DNA of 64,000 nucleotides from Nevskia soli DSM 19509 (GCF_000711955.1 NZ_JONR01000015.1:1-64000), one strand, 5' to 3'; shown: positions 7,788 to 20,374, counted from the first letter of the stretch. Numbers and translations: made by a program. The notes: generated by a model not told the origin, from the letters alone.

Positions 7788-8984
7788 ATGGCAAACGACC
7801 TTTTACGTTCTTTGCTACCCGCTGATTTCAAGCCTCAGTCTGACGATGATTGGCGTCTTTTAGACGCTGTGGCTCAGGAGATATTTCGTCCTGCTAGGCC
7901 CATCGATGAGGACAAATTGTTTTCTGGGCGCATCAATCAGATACGCGACTTGCTCGACGTGATCTATCGGGCCGGCGCTCATGCCATAGTTTTCGGTGAG
8001 CGTGGTGTGGGCAAAACTTCTTTGGCAAGAATCATCGACCAAAAGGTGATCGGCTCTAGCACTTTTATCAAGGTACTTCCGTATCAGTGTGGGCGTACGG
8101 ATGATTTCGTATCAATTTGGGGCAATATCTTTTTCGACTACAAATACGACGGCAAAGATGTGGTCGATATTTTGCGGGAACGCCCGCAGCCGTTCACTGT
8201 TTACAAAGTTGCGCAATCCCTTGCTGAAAACACACGACTGTTAATCGTCATAGATGAGTTTGATCAGATCCGTGACGAACAAACAAAAGCCCTCATAGCC
8301 GACACAATTAAATACCTGTCGGATCATCCAATAGGCGTCACGGTTGTTGTAGTTGGTGTGGGCAGCTCGATTGAGACTTTATTCGGCAGCCACCCTTCAA
8401 TAAAAAGATGCTGCCAACAAATACGAATGCAGCGCATGTCTCCTGCCGAACTAAGGCAGATCGTTCAAGGCAGCGTAGCCCAGTTGCATATGACTATCGA
8501 TGGCAACGCGCTTGAGCAGATGGTGACTTTTTCACATGGCCTGCCCGGTTATATGCACTTGCTCGGTCTGGAAGCTACGCGCGTAGCTTTGCGGGCGCGC
8601 ACTCAACATATAACCTTCGACCACTTTACCAATGCAGTTCAAGAAGCAGTGGAGCATGCTGATGAATCAACGCAGCGTGACTATCAAAAAGCGATTCAAA
8701 GCACAAAACCAGATAATCGCTACCGTCAAGTTTTGCTTGCTTGCGCGCTCGCTAAAAAGAACCGCTTAGGCCAATTTTCGGCTTCTGATGTAAGCGTGAA
8801 ATATTCCGAAATTATGGAAAAGGAAATGGGCATTGAAAGTTTTGCCCGGCATCTGAATGCGTTTTGCACGGAAGATCGCGGGCCTGTGCTAATTCAGACC
8901 GGCAAGCCTAAACGGTATCTGTACCATTTTTGCGATCCGCTGCTTGAACCGCTTGTTTTAATGATCGGAAGGCATAAGAACTAG
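7788..8984 (+). CDS. AAA/Orc-STAND-type ATPase
   Basis: 398 residues. Walker A GERGVGKTS (70-78) and Walker B LLIVIDEFDQ (151-160), then a sensor-like VVVVGVGSS and a winged-helix-like C-terminus. The overall form is that of ORC1/Cdc6-like or STAND ATPases, which are common in mobile and defence islands. AAGG precedes the ATG. The gene is AT-rich compared with the chromosome. Its function is unknown; it could be a helper for the neighbouring transposase or a defence sensor. It converges with the small gene at 8981 by a 4-bp overlap. Confidence 0.75.
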   Translation: MANDLLRSLLPADFKPQSDDDWRLLDAVAQEIFRPARPIDEDKLFSGRINQIRDLLDVIYRAGAHAIVFGERGVGKTSLARIIDQKVIGSSTFIKVLPYQCGRTDDFVSIWGNIFFDYKYDGKDVVDILRERPQPFTVYKVAQSLAENTRLLIVIDEFDQIRDEQTKALIADTIKYLSDHPIGVTVVVVGVGSSIETLFGSHPSIKRCCQQIRMQRMSPAELRQIVQGSVAQLHMTIDGNALEQMVTFSHGLPGYMHLLGLEATRVALRARTQHITFDHFTNAVQEAVEHADESTQRDYQKAIQSTKPDNRYRQVLLACALAKKNRLGQFSASDVSVKYSEIMEKEMGIESFARHLNAFCTEDRGPVLIQTGKPKRYLYHFCDPLLEPLVLMIGRHKN

Positions 8985-9238
8985 CTTGGTTCTTTGGCGG
9001 CGGACTTTTTTGCCCATCTGGCAGTCGCCGCCTTCTTTGCAATTTCAATCCGGCGCTTAGAGGGTAGCGTCTCTGCCCGCTTCTTGCCCCCTAAAAGACC
9101 ACCGGCGCGCCCTTTGGCTATGGCGCTAGGGTCCTTGCCATCTTCAGCGCCGTCCTTAACCTGTCCGGTCGCAATATCCCCAATCAGTTTGGCTAGGGAG
9201 ATAGGATCACGCGGACGCTTGAGACGTTTTTCGGCCAT
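8981..9238 (-). CDS. Small basic conserved hypothetical protein
   Basis: 85 residues, rich in Lys, Arg and Ala. Starts MAEKRLKRPRDP, then LAKLIGDIATGQV, a glycine-rich GRAGGLLGGKKRA segment and IAKKAATARW at the end. I recall similar small proteins in proteobacterial accessory regions, often without assigned function. A nucleic-acid-binding role is plausible from the charge. Its last codons overlap the end of the ATPase gene on the other strand. Confidence 0.6.
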   Translation of the reverse strand: MAEKRLKRPRDPISLAKLIGDIATGQVKDGAEDGKDPSAIAKGRAGGLLGGKKRAETLPSKRRIEIAKKAATARWAKKSAAKEPS

Positions 9239-9247
9239 GGATATAGG

Positions 9248-9481
9248 ATGGCACGGCTTGCCGTCTCAAGCTATGGGTTTGAAATTCAAACTGACCCACT
9301 ACCCGAATGGGAAGTAGCCTCCGAGGTGCTGGCTGCAGGCCGGGCCATGACCCTGCGGGAGCGCTTCAACGCTACTTGGCCGGGATCGGGCAAAAAGGAC
9401 TCCGAGCGCGATCGCGACGAGCTGGAGAAAAATGCGGCCTGCACCCTCACTGATTTGGAGGCACCGAAGGAGTTTGCGTAG
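9248..9481 (+). CDS. Short hypothetical ORF across the right inverted repeat
   Basis: 77 codons, starting 9 bp from the divergent small gene. The right inverted-repeat arm lies within its first third. There are no recognisable motifs and the second half is charged. It may be a gene remnant joined to the element end rather than a real protein. Confidence 0.25.
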   Translation: MARLAVSSYGFEIQTDPLPEWEVASEVLAAGRAMTLRERFNATWPGSGKKDSERDRDELEKNAACTLTDLEAPKEFA

Positions 9482-9525
9482 CTACTACGGGAGGATCGTC
9501 GGCCGGCCTACAGGAAACACCTGCT

Positions 9526-12243
9526 TCATCCTGCCGCTGAGGTATAGCGCGAGCGTAGCACCCGCAGTTCCTCGGTCAGTTTGGTATAACGCTGCTCGAT
9601 AACGGCAACCTTCTCCGCACCTCCCTCAACCGACAATGCCTGCCCCAGGTTTTCGAGGATTTGGCACAGATCGGCGAGATCACGGGCGCCCACCAGCGTA
9701 GCGGTCGACTTGATGCTATGCGCATAGATGCCCATCGACTTGGCATTGCCACCGTCCACGGCCTCGCGCAGCTTGTGTAGCACGCGCGGCGCGTCGTCGA
9801 TGACCGAGCCAATGATTTCGACCATGTCAGCGGTAGTCATGCCCGCCTCGAGATTGTCGATCACGCGCTGATCGAACTCAACGGGCGCTGCGGTTTCCTG
9901 CGTTTTAGTCGGGACTTCCGCATTTGCGTCCGGCGAACTCAGGTTGCCAAATGGCACGCAGCGGAGGAGCGCGTCCATCAGCTTTTCGGCTGTTACAGGC
10001 TTGCTCAGGTAGTCGTCTACGCCCGCCGCCAAGCAGGTCTGCCGGTCTTCCTCGCTGGCATTCGCGGTTAGCGCGACGATGCGCGGCCGGCGCTCCGGGG
10101 GAATCCGCGACTTGATCACGCGCGTCGCCTCCAGACCATCCATATCCGGCATCTGCACGTCCATCAGCACAACGTCGTAAAGCTGGCGCTCGACCGCTGC
10201 GACAGCCTCGAGTCCATCGCCGACAAAATCCGGGCTATAGCCGAGTCGCTCCATGATCGCTCTGGCGACCTTCTGGTTTGTAGGATTGTCCTCGGCCACC
10301 AGGATGCGAAGGGGATGCTTGCGGCCCATGTCAGGATCGAAATTCGCGGCGGGGCGCGGCGCTATATGTATGCGCGAGTCAGAAAAGAGGTCGACGATTG
10401 CATTGTATAAGGCCGATGGCTTGATCGGCTTCATCAGATAACCGGCAATCTTGATGCCCTCGCGCTCGGCCTCCTTCTTTGCGTCCGGGACCGAACTCAG
10501 GATGATGATCGGCAACGATCCGTTGCTGAGTTTACTCAGTTCTCGTGCCAGATGAACGCCATTCATTCCTGGCATTTGGTAGTCGAGAACTGCGAGCGCA
10601 TAAGGGCCGCTTTCGCGAAATCGTGAGAGTGCATCTCCGGGACTGTCGGCGAGCGTCACCTCCATGCCCCAGGATCGCGCATAACCGTCCATGATTCTGC
10701 GATTGGTCGCATTGTCGTCCACGACAAAGATACATTTGCCCCGCAGCAGGCCCGGTGCATGCGTGATGCGCGAACGCGGCGGAAGTGTGGCTGGTTCGAC
10801 AGCGATGCGGAATTCGAACACCGATCCTTTTCCAACTTCGCTACGCACTTCAATGCGGCCACCCATCAATTGCACCAATCTCTGAGAGATCGCAAGCCCG
10901 AGGCCGGTGCCGCCGTAGAGGCGGGTGGTGGAGGCGTCGACCTGGCTGAATGCCTGGAACAGACGGTCAATGCCAGCGGCGGGAATGCCGATGCCGGTAT
11001 CACGCACAGCGAAATGCAGTTCCATGCGGCCAATGTCGAGCGGACGTGCGCCGACCGTGAGTACGACTTCACCCTGGGCGGTGAACTTGATCGCGTTGCT
11101 GACCAGGTTCAGCAGCACCTGGCGCAGCCGTACAACATCACCAACGATAGCCTGCGGAACGCCGTCGTCGAGCGAATAAGCCAGATCGATACCTTTCTCT
11201 CCGGCCTTGTGCGCGATCAGGTCCAGGGCTTCCTCGATGCAGTCACGCAGATTCAATGGCTGGTGCTCAAGTTCGAGTTTGCTGCTCTCGATCTTGGAGT
11301 AGTCCAGAATGTCGTTGATCAGTGTCAGCAGGTGATCGCCACTGTTGCGAATGGTCTCGACGAAATCCCGCTGACGGTCGTCGAGATTGGTGTCGAGCAG
11401 CAGGCTGGTCATGCCAATGACGGCATTCATCGGGGTGCGGATCTCGTGGCTCATGTTGGCGAGAAATTCGCTTTTGATGCGATCGGCCTGCGCTGCCAGC
11501 CGGGCCGTGCGCTCGGCCAGCCGCGCGTCGAAGATCGAGATAACCAGCGTCGTCACCAGGAACAGGAAGGTCACCAGGCCGATCAGTCCCGCAAGCCAGT
11601 TGCTGTGCAGGGCCTGTGGATTGCCGTAGCAGATCGTGTTGGGTGCGAAATTCGCAGCCGCCATGCCAGTGAAGTGCATGCCGACGATCGCGGCGCCCAT
11701 GATCAGCGCTGCGCCGCCGCGCCGCCAGAATGCGGTCAGCATCGTTTCGCCGCGCAGCTGGAAGCAGATCCACAATGCGGCCAGTGAAGCGCCGATTGCT
11801 ACCACCAGAGAGGCGGCAAACAGCAGTGGATCGTAGGACGGCCCCGGCCGGACCTGCATCGCGGCCATGCCGACGTAGTGCATGGCCGCGATGCCGGCAC
11901 CCATCAGGATGGCGGCAAGGCCGAGCCGGCGCCAGCTCAGCTGCGCACGGCTGATGGTGTATAACGCGAACGCCGAAGCGCCAACAGCGATGGCCAGCGA
12001 TAGCAGGGTGACACCAACCGCGTAGGAAACTCCGATCGGCAGGCTGAATGCAAGCATGCCGATGAAGTGCATGGCCCATATGCCGGCGCCCATCGATACG
12101 GCGCCCCCGGCGAGCCAGTACTTGGCGGCCGGACGTCCTCGCGAGGCCGATACCCGTGAAGCAAGGTCCAGAGCGACGTAAGACGCAATGACCGCAACGA
12201 TGTAAGACAAGGCCACCAGCCAGACATCATAGTTTTTGGGCAT
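9526..12243 (-). CDS. MHYT-domain hybrid sensor histidine kinase
   Basis: 905 residues from the ATG at 12243, which has GGAG upstream. N-terminal MHYT membrane sensor (about 1-240) with three MH-x-x-G-M repeats: MHFIGM near 59, MHYVGM near 121, MHFTGM near 189. These are thought to bind a metal such as copper and sense gases. HisKA with SHEIRTPMN (phospho-His266), HATPase with VSNAIKF and DTGIGIP (about 415), receiver 1 (Asp554), receiver 2 (Asp695) and a C-terminal Hpt with AHSIKSTA (His842). This is a full internal phosphorelay. No output regulator is adjacent. Confidence 0.92.
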   Translation of the reverse strand: MPKNYDVWLVALSYIVAVIASYVALDLASRVSASRGRPAAKYWLAGGAVSMGAGIWAMHFIGMLAFSLPIGVSYAVGVTLLSLAIAVGASAFALYTISRAQLSWRRLGLAAILMGAGIAAMHYVGMAAMQVRPGPSYDPLLFAASLVVAIGASLAALWICFQLRGETMLTAFWRRGGAALIMGAAIVGMHFTGMAAANFAPNTICYGNPQALHSNWLAGLIGLVTFLFLVTTLVISIFDARLAERTARLAAQADRIKSEFLANMSHEIRTPMNAVIGMTSLLLDTNLDDRQRDFVETIRNSGDHLLTLINDILDYSKIESSKLELEHQPLNLRDCIEEALDLIAHKAGEKGIDLAYSLDDGVPQAIVGDVVRLRQVLLNLVSNAIKFTAQGEVVLTVGARPLDIGRMELHFAVRDTGIGIPAAGIDRLFQAFSQVDASTTRLYGGTGLGLAISQRLVQLMGGRIEVRSEVGKGSVFEFRIAVEPATLPPRSRITHAPGLLRGKCIFVVDDNATNRRIMDGYARSWGMEVTLADSPGDALSRFRESGPYALAVLDYQMPGMNGVHLARELSKLSNGSLPIIILSSVPDAKKEAEREGIKIAGYLMKPIKPSALYNAIVDLFSDSRIHIAPRPAANFDPDMGRKHPLRILVAEDNPTNQKVARAIMERLGYSPDFVGDGLEAVAAVERQLYDVVLMDVQMPDMDGLEATRVIKSRIPPERRPRIVALTANASEEDRQTCLAAGVDDYLSKPVTAEKLMDALLRCVPFGNLSSPDANAEVPTKTQETAAPVEFDQRVIDNLEAGMTTADMVEIIGSVIDDAPRVLHKLREAVDGGNAKSMGIYAHSIKSTATLVGARDLADLCQILENLGQALSVEGGAEKVAVIEQRYTKLTEELRVLRSRYTSAAG

Positions 12244-12810
12244 GGCGGCGTCTCCGGAAACGTGTGGGGATACTACACCGTGCAGTCTACAATCAGATAT
12301 GCGGCTCCGGATTTCATGGTCGGGCCTCCGGTAGGGGAAGAGCAGGGAGTCTCCCGCCGGCGTCGCTCGCCACAACCCCACTTTTCAGCTCAGAAACCCT
12401 GTTCAGCGGGCCGGAATCTCATTTGTCGTTGTCGCCAATGCGGTGCCGCTGTGGAGGCATGCGCTGACGCAGGATGCGGGAAGCCAGGATGCTGGCGGAC
12501 GCACGGTCCCGACGTCATTCTGGACCAGCGTGGCGTTGCGGCCGACTAACTTCAACGAACGCGACACGACCCACTATCCCGATACCTGCCACTCGGGCGC
12601 CCCTCTGGAAAGCTGACGCGAGGAGGCGGTAGTCCGGGGGCCATAACCTACGACACCTTGCGGCTCGCGGGTCGTGCCGAACAGAGCGAAAAGCAGCGGC
12701 TACCCCGGCCGTGTAAGAGCTTCCCTGCCGGATTGACCCAGATCAATCGTCTGCCGGACCAGCACTGGCATCATCGCAACACCTTTGCCGCAGTGTCCGC
12801 AGTGGATCTG
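12244..12810. other. Intergenic region between sensor kinase and export operon
   Basis: 567 bp holding the divergent start regions of the kinase and the export operon. I see no supported gene. The hlyD-like frame stays open back to 12658, but the residues before 12811 do not look conserved. No clear promoter was picked by eye. Confidence 0.35.
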
Positions 12811-13898
12811 ATGGGCTCCCAAACCGGTTCCGAATCTCCAAGCGAAATGTCGCAGCCGCGCTGGCGGACAGGGAGGCGCCTGTGGGCCGTGGGGCTGTTC
12901 GCCGCGGTTGCATTGGTCGCCGCATATGGCTCCTGGTGGGCTGCACGCCGTGAGCCTTCCGGCGCAGAACTGACCCTGCACGGCAATGTCGACCTGCGCC
13001 AAGTCGAGCTCCCCTTCAACAACAGCGAGCGTGTCGCCGAGGTGCTGGTCGAGGAAGGTACCCGGGTGACGCGCGGGCAGATACTGGCGCGGCTGGATAC
13101 CAGCCGCTTGCGGCCACAACTATCGCAGGCCGAGGCGCAGCTGGCGGCGCAACGCGCTGCAGTGCAGCGTCTGCACAATGGCAGCCGGCCGGAGGAAATC
13201 GCGCAAGCGCGCGCCAACGTAGTGCTGGCGCACGCGGATGCCGGCAACGCGCAGCAACAGTATCTGCGCCTGCAGAATCTCAGCGACACTTCCGCCGGCC
13301 GCGGTATAAGCCGACAGGATTTGGACAACGCCAAGACGGCGCTGGAGGCGGCCCAGGCCCGTCTGGCGATAAACCAGAATGCCCTCAAGCTGCAAGTGAT
13401 CGGCCCGCGGCAAGAGGACATCGCCCAGGCTGAGGCAGAATTGGGTGCCGACGAGGCGCGGCTGGAGTTGCTGCGCCAGCAGCTGGCCGACGCCAATCTG
13501 GTAGCCCCGGTGGACGGCGTGGTGCGCTCGCGCCTCCTCGAAGCCGGCGAAATGGCCAGCCCGCAGCATGCGGCGTTCGCCCTTACCGTCACCGATCCCA
13601 AGTGGGTGCGTGCCTACGTCGATGAGGCTGAACTCGGCAAGGTGCGCATGGGCATGCCGGCATCGGTAAACGTCGACGCCTTCCCCGGCCAGAGCTTCGT
13701 TGGCTGGGTCGGCTTCGTCTCGCCGGTTTCTGAGTTCACGCCAAAATCGGTGCAGACTGAGGAGTTGCGCACCAGCCTGGTCTACGAAGTGCGCGTTTTC
13801 GTCAGGGACCCGCTGGACAAGTTGCCGTTGGGCACTCCGGCCACGGTAACTCTGCCGCTCCCGGTGCCGGCCGCCGCTGCCGCCGCTGGCGCAGTGCG

Positions 13899-13902
<4 letters not shown>
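12811..13902 (+). CDS. HlyD-type membrane fusion protein of ABC exporter
   Basis: 363 residues from ATG 12811 (ATG 12847 is an alternative). An N-terminal anchor, LWAVGLFAAVALVAAYGSWW, is followed by a barrel-sandwich half (LHGNVDLRQVELPF), a long coiled-coil hairpin of AQLAAQRAAVQRL type, a second lipoyl half (VAPVDGVVRSRLLEAGE) and a beta-barrel. The closest known type is YbhG/HlyD adaptors, which link an inner-membrane ABC pump to an outer-membrane duct. The stop overlaps the next ATG by 4 bp, so the genes are translationally coupled. Confidence 0.9.
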
Positions 13903-15652
<1,750 letters not shown>

Positions 15653-15656
<4 letters not shown>

Positions 15657-16801
15657 AACGCTCGATCGCATTCAGCCTCCGGTTTACCGCCAAGCTGCGC
15701 CGCGTGCGCGCGCTAGTATGGAAGGAGGTCCACCAGATCGTGCGCGATCCGAGCACCATCGCCATCGGTGTGGTGCTGCCGGTGATCCTGATCGTCCTGT
15801 TCGGCTACGCCCTGTCGCTGGACGTCAAGCACGCGCCGCTGGCGGTGGTACTGGAGGACCGCTCGCCGGCCGCCACCGCGCTGGCCTCGGGATTCGAGCT
15901 TTCGCCGTACTTCCGGGTGCGCATCATGCGCTCGATGGCGCAGGCGCAGGAATTGATGCTGCAGCGCGAAGTGGACGGCGTGGTGCGCGTCCGCGAGGAC
16001 TTCGCCCGCCGCCTCGGCCAGGGCGGGGCCGAAGTGCAGATCCTGGTGCACGGCGGTGATGCCAATCGCGCCCGCATCATCATCGGCTACGTCCGCGGCG
16101 CGGTGGCGCAGTGGGCGGTGCGCCGTGGCGCCGAGGGCCGCAGCGCCGAAGCCGGCCCGGTGGTGGTGGTCGACCGCCTGTGGTTCAACGAAGCCAACGA
16201 TAGCCATTACTTCCTTGTCCCGGGGCTGATTGTGCTGATCATGACGCTGATCGGCGCCTTCCTCACCAGCCTGGTCATAGCGCGCGAATGGGAACGCGGC
16301 ACACTGGAGGCACTGTTCGTCACACCGGTGCGGGTGGACGAGATTTTGCTGGGCAAAACCATTCCGTACTTCGTGCTGGGACTGATCGGCCTGGCACTGT
16401 GCATCGTCTCGGCCAAGTATGTGTTCCTGGTGCCGTTGCGCGGATCGGCCTGGGTGCTGGCCGCCGTCTCGATGCTGTACCTGCTGGTGGCCCTGGCCTT
16501 GGGCTTGTACATCTCGTCGGCGGTGAAGAGCCAGTTCGTCGCCAGCCAGATCACCCTGCTGGTCACCTTCATGCCGGCGATGCTGCTGTCGGGCTTCCTA
16601 TTCGACCTGCGCAGCATGCCGGCCCCGGTGCGGTTGATCAGCTACATGCTGCCGGCGCGCTACTACGTCGCGCTGCTGCAGACCATCTTCCTGGCGGGTG
16701 ACGTATGGAGCGTGATCCTGCCCAACGCGGCGATCCTCGCCGGCATGGCGGCGCTGCTGTCGCTGCTCGGCTGGCGCGTCACGCACAAGCAACTGGCCTG
16801 A
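15653..16801 (+). CDS. ABC-2 permease (YbhS-like)
   Basis: 382 residues from a GTG that overlaps the upstream stop (GTGA). One N-terminal membrane helix (VVLPVILIVLFGYALSL) precedes a large periplasmic domain, then five C-terminal helices with the AREWERGTLEALFVTP segment diagnostic of ABC-2 transporters. It forms a heterodimer with the next permease in this exporter type. Confidence 0.9.
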
Positions 16802-16808
16802 GGCGATC

Positions 16809-17927
16809 ATGCTCGAATCGCTCCGCCGCATTCTGGCGCTTATCCGCAAGGAGCTATTGGCCACGCTCAAGGACCCGCGCGGCCGCTTCGTTCTGTTCGC
16901 CCCGCCGGTGATCCAGTGCGTGATCTTCGGCTACGTCGCCAGCTACGACCTCAACGACGTGCCCTACGCCGTGATCGACCGCGACCGCGGCGGCGCCTCG
17001 CACGAGATCCTCGCTCGGCTTGACGGCACCGGCGTGTTCCATCGCGTCGCCAACCTGACGGACGAGGGCGAACTCAAGGCATACATCGACGACCGGCGCG
17101 CCTTGCTGGTGCTGGTGATCGGCCCCGATTTCGAGCGCGAGATCCAGTCCGGCCGTAGCGCCGCGCTGCAGGTGGTGGCTGACGGCCGCAACTCCAATAC
17201 CGCCGGCACCGCGCTGGGCTACGTCGGAGCGGTGGTGGAGGACTTCAACGCCGACTGGCGCACCGCCCACGGAGCTGCGCAGGCACCGTTGAGCCTTATC
17301 GACCGCGTCTGGTACAACCCGAACCTGGAGACGCGCTGGAACTTCATTCCCTCGCTGGTCGGCACGTTGACCATGCTGCAAACCTTGCTGCTCACCACCC
17401 TGTCGATAGCGCGTGAACGCGAGCAGGGCACCTTCGACCAGCTGCTGGTGACGCCGTTCCGGCCCGGCGAGATCATGGTCGGCATGGCGGTGCCCTCGGT
17501 GCTGATCGGCGCCGGCCAGGCCACCACCATCCTGCTGGTGGCGCAGCTGTGGTTCCGCATCCCCTTTGCCGGGAGCTACCTTACGCTTTACTCCGGTCTG
17601 CTCCTGTTCCTGTTGGCCGCTGTGGGCATCGGCCTGCTGCTGTCCTCGATCGCCGCCACCATGCAGCAGGCGACGCTGTACACCTTCGTGCTGATGATGC
17701 CATTCATGCTGCTGTCCGGCCTGACCACGCCCATCGCCAATATGCCCGTGGCGGTGCAATACTTCACCCGCATCAATCCGCTGCGCTACGCCATCGACAT
17801 CGCCCAGCGCGTCTACCTGGAAGGCGTGGGCTTTGGCCGGCTCGGCGCGGATCTGTGGCCGCTGGCGGCGCTGGCGCTGGTCACGCTGCCGCTCGCCGCC
17901 TGGACCTTTCGCCGGAGGCTGACGTGA
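16809..17927 (+). CDS. ABC-2 permease (YbhR-like)
   Basis: 372 residues with the same layout as the previous permease: N-terminal helix near FAPPVIQCVIFGYVAS, a periplasmic domain, and five C-terminal helices including REREQGTFDQLLVTPF. Second channel subunit of the exporter. It starts 7 bp after the first permease and overlaps the next gene's GTG by 4 bp. Confidence 0.9.
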   Translation: MLESLRRILALIRKELLATLKDPRGRFVLFAPPVIQCVIFGYVASYDLNDVPYAVIDRDRGGASHEILARLDGTGVFHRVANLTDEGELKAYIDDRRALLVLVIGPDFEREIQSGRSAALQVVADGRNSNTAGTALGYVGAVVEDFNADWRTAHGAAQAPLSLIDRVWYNPNLETRWNFIPSLVGTLTMLQTLLLTTLSIAREREQGTFDQLLVTPFRPGEIMVGMAVPSVLIGAGQATTILLVAQLWFRIPFAGSYLTLYSGLLLFLLAAVGIGLLLSSIAATMQQATLYTFVLMMPFMLLSGLTTPIANMPVAVQYFTRINPLRYAIDIAQRVYLEGVGFGRLGADLWPLAALALVTLPLAAWTFRRRLT

Positions 17928-19417
17928 GGGCGCAGCGCCTGTCGCCGCTGCTGGTGCTGGCCTTCGTCGGCGCCTGCACGGTGGGCCCCGACTATCGGCC
18001 GCCGCAGCCTCAGGTGCCGGCACAGTGGACGCAGCGAGGCAGCACGCTCACCAGCGAGCCGGCCGACCTGGGCGCCTGGTGGAAGACGTTCCACGACCCG
18101 CAATTGAACTCGCTGGTAAGCCGCGCGGCGGCTTCCAACCTGGAGCTGCGCGCCGCCGCGCTGCGCATCGCGCAGGCGCGCGCGCAGCGCGACATCGCGG
18201 CGTCAGGCGCCTGGCCCAGCCTGAACGCGAGCGGCGCCTACGCGCGCACGCGGATCAGCGAGCGCACCGCGACCACTTCATTGCTGGGTCTCGGTCAGTC
18301 CACCGGCGCTTCGCCTTCCGGCGGCGTCAGCGGGTCCATCCCCGGTCTGACCAATCCATTCGATCAGTTCCAGTATGGCTTCGACGCCGCCTGGGAAGCG
18401 GACCTGTTCGGTCGCGTAAGCCGCTCGGTCGAGGCCGCCGATGCTGGTGTGCAGGCGAGCGTCGAGGAACGTCACGACGCCTTCGTGTCGCTCGCCGGCG
18501 AAGTGGCGCGGGCCTACATCGAATTGCGCAGCGCGCAGCGGGAGCAGGTCATCGCCCGCGACAGCCTGCAGACGCAGCGCGGCATCCTGGAGTTGGCGCA
18601 GCAGCGGCGCAACTCTGGTGTGGGCGACGATCTGGACGTAGCCAACGCCGCGGCGGTGGTGGCCGGTACCCAGGCGCAGCTGCCGTTGTACCAGCGCCGA
18701 ATCACCCAGGCGGTCAACCAGCTCAGCCTGCTGCTGGCGCAGCAGCCGGGTGCGCTAAGCGAGGAACTGGAAGCCGCGCAGGCGGTGCCGCCGGTGCCCC
18801 CCCGGATGCCGGCGGGTCTGCCTGCGGATCTGGTGCGGCGCCGCCCGGATATCCGCGCCGCCGAAGCGAGGCTGCATGCCGCCACCGCCCAGGTGGGGGT
18901 CGCCACCGCGGACTTCTTCCCCGATCTCACCCTGCACCTGGGACTGGGCCTGCAGGCCGAGCGGCTCAAGGACCTCACCGACTGGGCCAGCCATTTCATG
19001 AGCCTCGGCCCCAGCCTCGAGTTGCCGGTATTCGATGGCGGGCGGCGGCGCGCCACAGTGCGGCTGCAGGGCCTGCGCGCGCAAGAGGCCGCCGTCGGCT
19101 ATGCCGGTGCCGTGCTTGACGCCCTGCACGAAGTGGACAACGCCGCCGCGGCGTGCAATGCCGAACAGGAGCGGCAGGCCGCGCTGGCCGCCGCCGTATC
19201 GCAGGAGCAAACCGCCCTTCAGCTGGCACAGCAGCGCTACCGAAGCGGCATTGCCGGCTTCATCGAAGTGCTCGACGCGGAGCGCAGCCAGCAGCAGGCA
19301 CAGCTGGAACAGGCCGACAGCGCGGCGGCTACCGCCGCCAGCTTTGTCGCGTTGTACAAAGCTTTGGGGGGAGGCTGGGAAGAGACGGACATGGAGGCCC
19401 GACGGGACCTGGAGTAG
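17924..19417 (+). CDS. NodT/OprM-type outer-membrane efflux lipoprotein
   Basis: 497 residues from a GTG coupled to the upstream stop. The signal peptide ends in a lipobox FVGAC (lipidated Cys18), followed by TVGPDYRPP, the hallmark of NodT-family factors. Two outer-membrane-efflux repeats follow, with long helices such as LRIAQARAQRDIA and LAQQRYRSGIAGFIEVLDAE. It supplies the trimeric outer-membrane duct and completes a tripartite ABC exporter. The genes for all parts are in one tight operon. Confidence 0.93.
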   Translation: MRAQRLSPLLVLAFVGACTVGPDYRPPQPQVPAQWTQRGSTLTSEPADLGAWWKTFHDPQLNSLVSRAAASNLELRAAALRIAQARAQRDIAASGAWPSLNASGAYARTRISERTATTSLLGLGQSTGASPSGGVSGSIPGLTNPFDQFQYGFDAAWEADLFGRVSRSVEAADAGVQASVEERHDAFVSLAGEVARAYIELRSAQREQVIARDSLQTQRGILELAQQRRNSGVGDDLDVANAAAVVAGTQAQLPLYQRRITQAVNQLSLLLAQQPGALSEELEAAQAVPPVPPRMPAGLPADLVRRRPDIRAAEARLHAATAQVGVATADFFPDLTLHLGLGLQAERLKDLTDWASHFMSLGPSLELPVFDGGRRRATVRLQGLRAQEAAVGYAGAVLDALHEVDNAAAACNAEQERQAALAAAVSQEQTALQLAQQRYRSGIAGFIEVLDAERSQQQAQLEQADSAAATAASFVALYKALGGGWEETDMEARRDLE

Positions 19418-19717
19418 GGCGGCGCAGCATAACGGAACACCGCTGTTGCCATTCGTGCTGGATTGATCGGGCTGCTCACGCACACACTTTGCCTGTTGGA
19501 CTCCGGAGCCCGGCGATTCAAGGCATCCGTCGGCTCTTCTGTATGTTTGTGACCTCCTGTCCGAGAGCATTGCGGTTGCCTCGTGGTGGCAGGGAGATCA
19601 CTGCAATGGTTCGCACAATGCGGACCGCGACGCCCAATCCCGGCATCGAGCGGACGTCCCAAAGGCCGCTTCGCGCCCTTTGCCCGCCCTACAGCTGCTG
19701 ATGCCGGCCCGGATTCC
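19418..19717. other. Intergenic gap with possible dispersed repeat
   Basis: 300 bp between convergent transcription units. At 19620-19705 a plus-strand frame reads NPGIERTSQRPLRAL. This resembles short tails I remember on many hypothetical proteins of Xanthomonadales and Burkholderiales, created by an intergenic repeat. No gene supported. Confidence 0.3.
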
Positions 19718-20374
19718 TCAGTACTCGAACACGTCGCTGGAGAGCTTCGGCGTGTACTTCGGCAGCACCCGCGCGTGCGTCGCCTGTTCGAAGTCGTAGC
19801 CGTAGCCCAGCAGCTTCGGTTCGCTCCAGGCCGGCCCGAAGAAAGAGATCGTCACGGGCAGGCCGTCGCTGGTCATGCCGGCGGGCACGATCAGATCCGG
19901 AAAGCCGGTGAGATTGGCAATGCCGGTGGCGGAGCCGCCCGTGGGTGGGGGCGTACCCGGTGCGGGGCGCTCGATCGGTGTCGCCGGGCGCGGCGAGGTG
20001 GGATAGACCAGGGCGTCGAGCTGGTACTTCTTGAACAGGTCCAGCACGTTCTCGCGCACCAGGGCCAGGCCTTTGTCGCGTGCGGTGAGGAACAGCGGGT
20101 CGTTGACGTCCAGCGCGGTCTGGTCGAGCTGGCGCATGCCGTCGCGCTTCTCCGGGCTGCGGTAGCCGGTGGCGGGATCGGTGGCCTTGGCCACCAGCTC
20201 GGACAGGGTGCGCGGGAAGCCCGGCTTGAGGGTGGCGAGGTAGTCGGCGATCTGCGCCTTGAACTCGGAATTCATCATCGTCATCAGCAGCGGCTGCCGC
20301 GCCTGCAGCACGTCCTCCAGCTTTTCGTGCGGCTTGATACGGTCGGCAGCGGCGGCTTGCGTACCCGGGATCAT
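19718..20374 (-). pseudogene. C-terminal fragment of an exported amidase
   Basis: 218 residues that align with the last 40% of the amidase at 36280-37953: SEFKAQIADYL, LDALVYPTSPRPAT, DLIVPAGMTSDGLPV and FFGPAWSEPKLLGYG. The catalytic Lys, cis-Ser and nucleophile Ser all lie in the missing N-terminal part, and there is no signal peptide. The ATG overlaps the stop of the upstream amidase (ATGA), so it could be translated by coupling, but it cannot hydrolyse amides alone. Most likely a leftover of a deleted paralogue. Confidence 0.8.

Larger units (their letters stand above)
5973..9303. mobile_element. 3.3-kb block bounded by 18-bp inverted repeats
   Basis: The 18-bp arm at 5973-5990 is perfectly inverted at 9286-9303. 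Between them lie four genes: an unknown protein, an IS1-like transposase, an AAA ATPase and a small basic protein. The left two-thirds is visibly more AT-rich than the flanks (TTT/AAA runs, ATA and TTA codons), a sign of transfer. The block follows a tRNA gene. No target-site duplication was found by eye. The arms could instead be relics of a common insertion sequence that lost its interior. Confidence 0.45.

Noticed and set aside
5593..9500. tRNA-Gln as integration site of a genomic island
   Set aside because: No second copy of the tRNA 3' end and no integrase gene in the block. The 18-bp inverted repeats explain the boundaries better.
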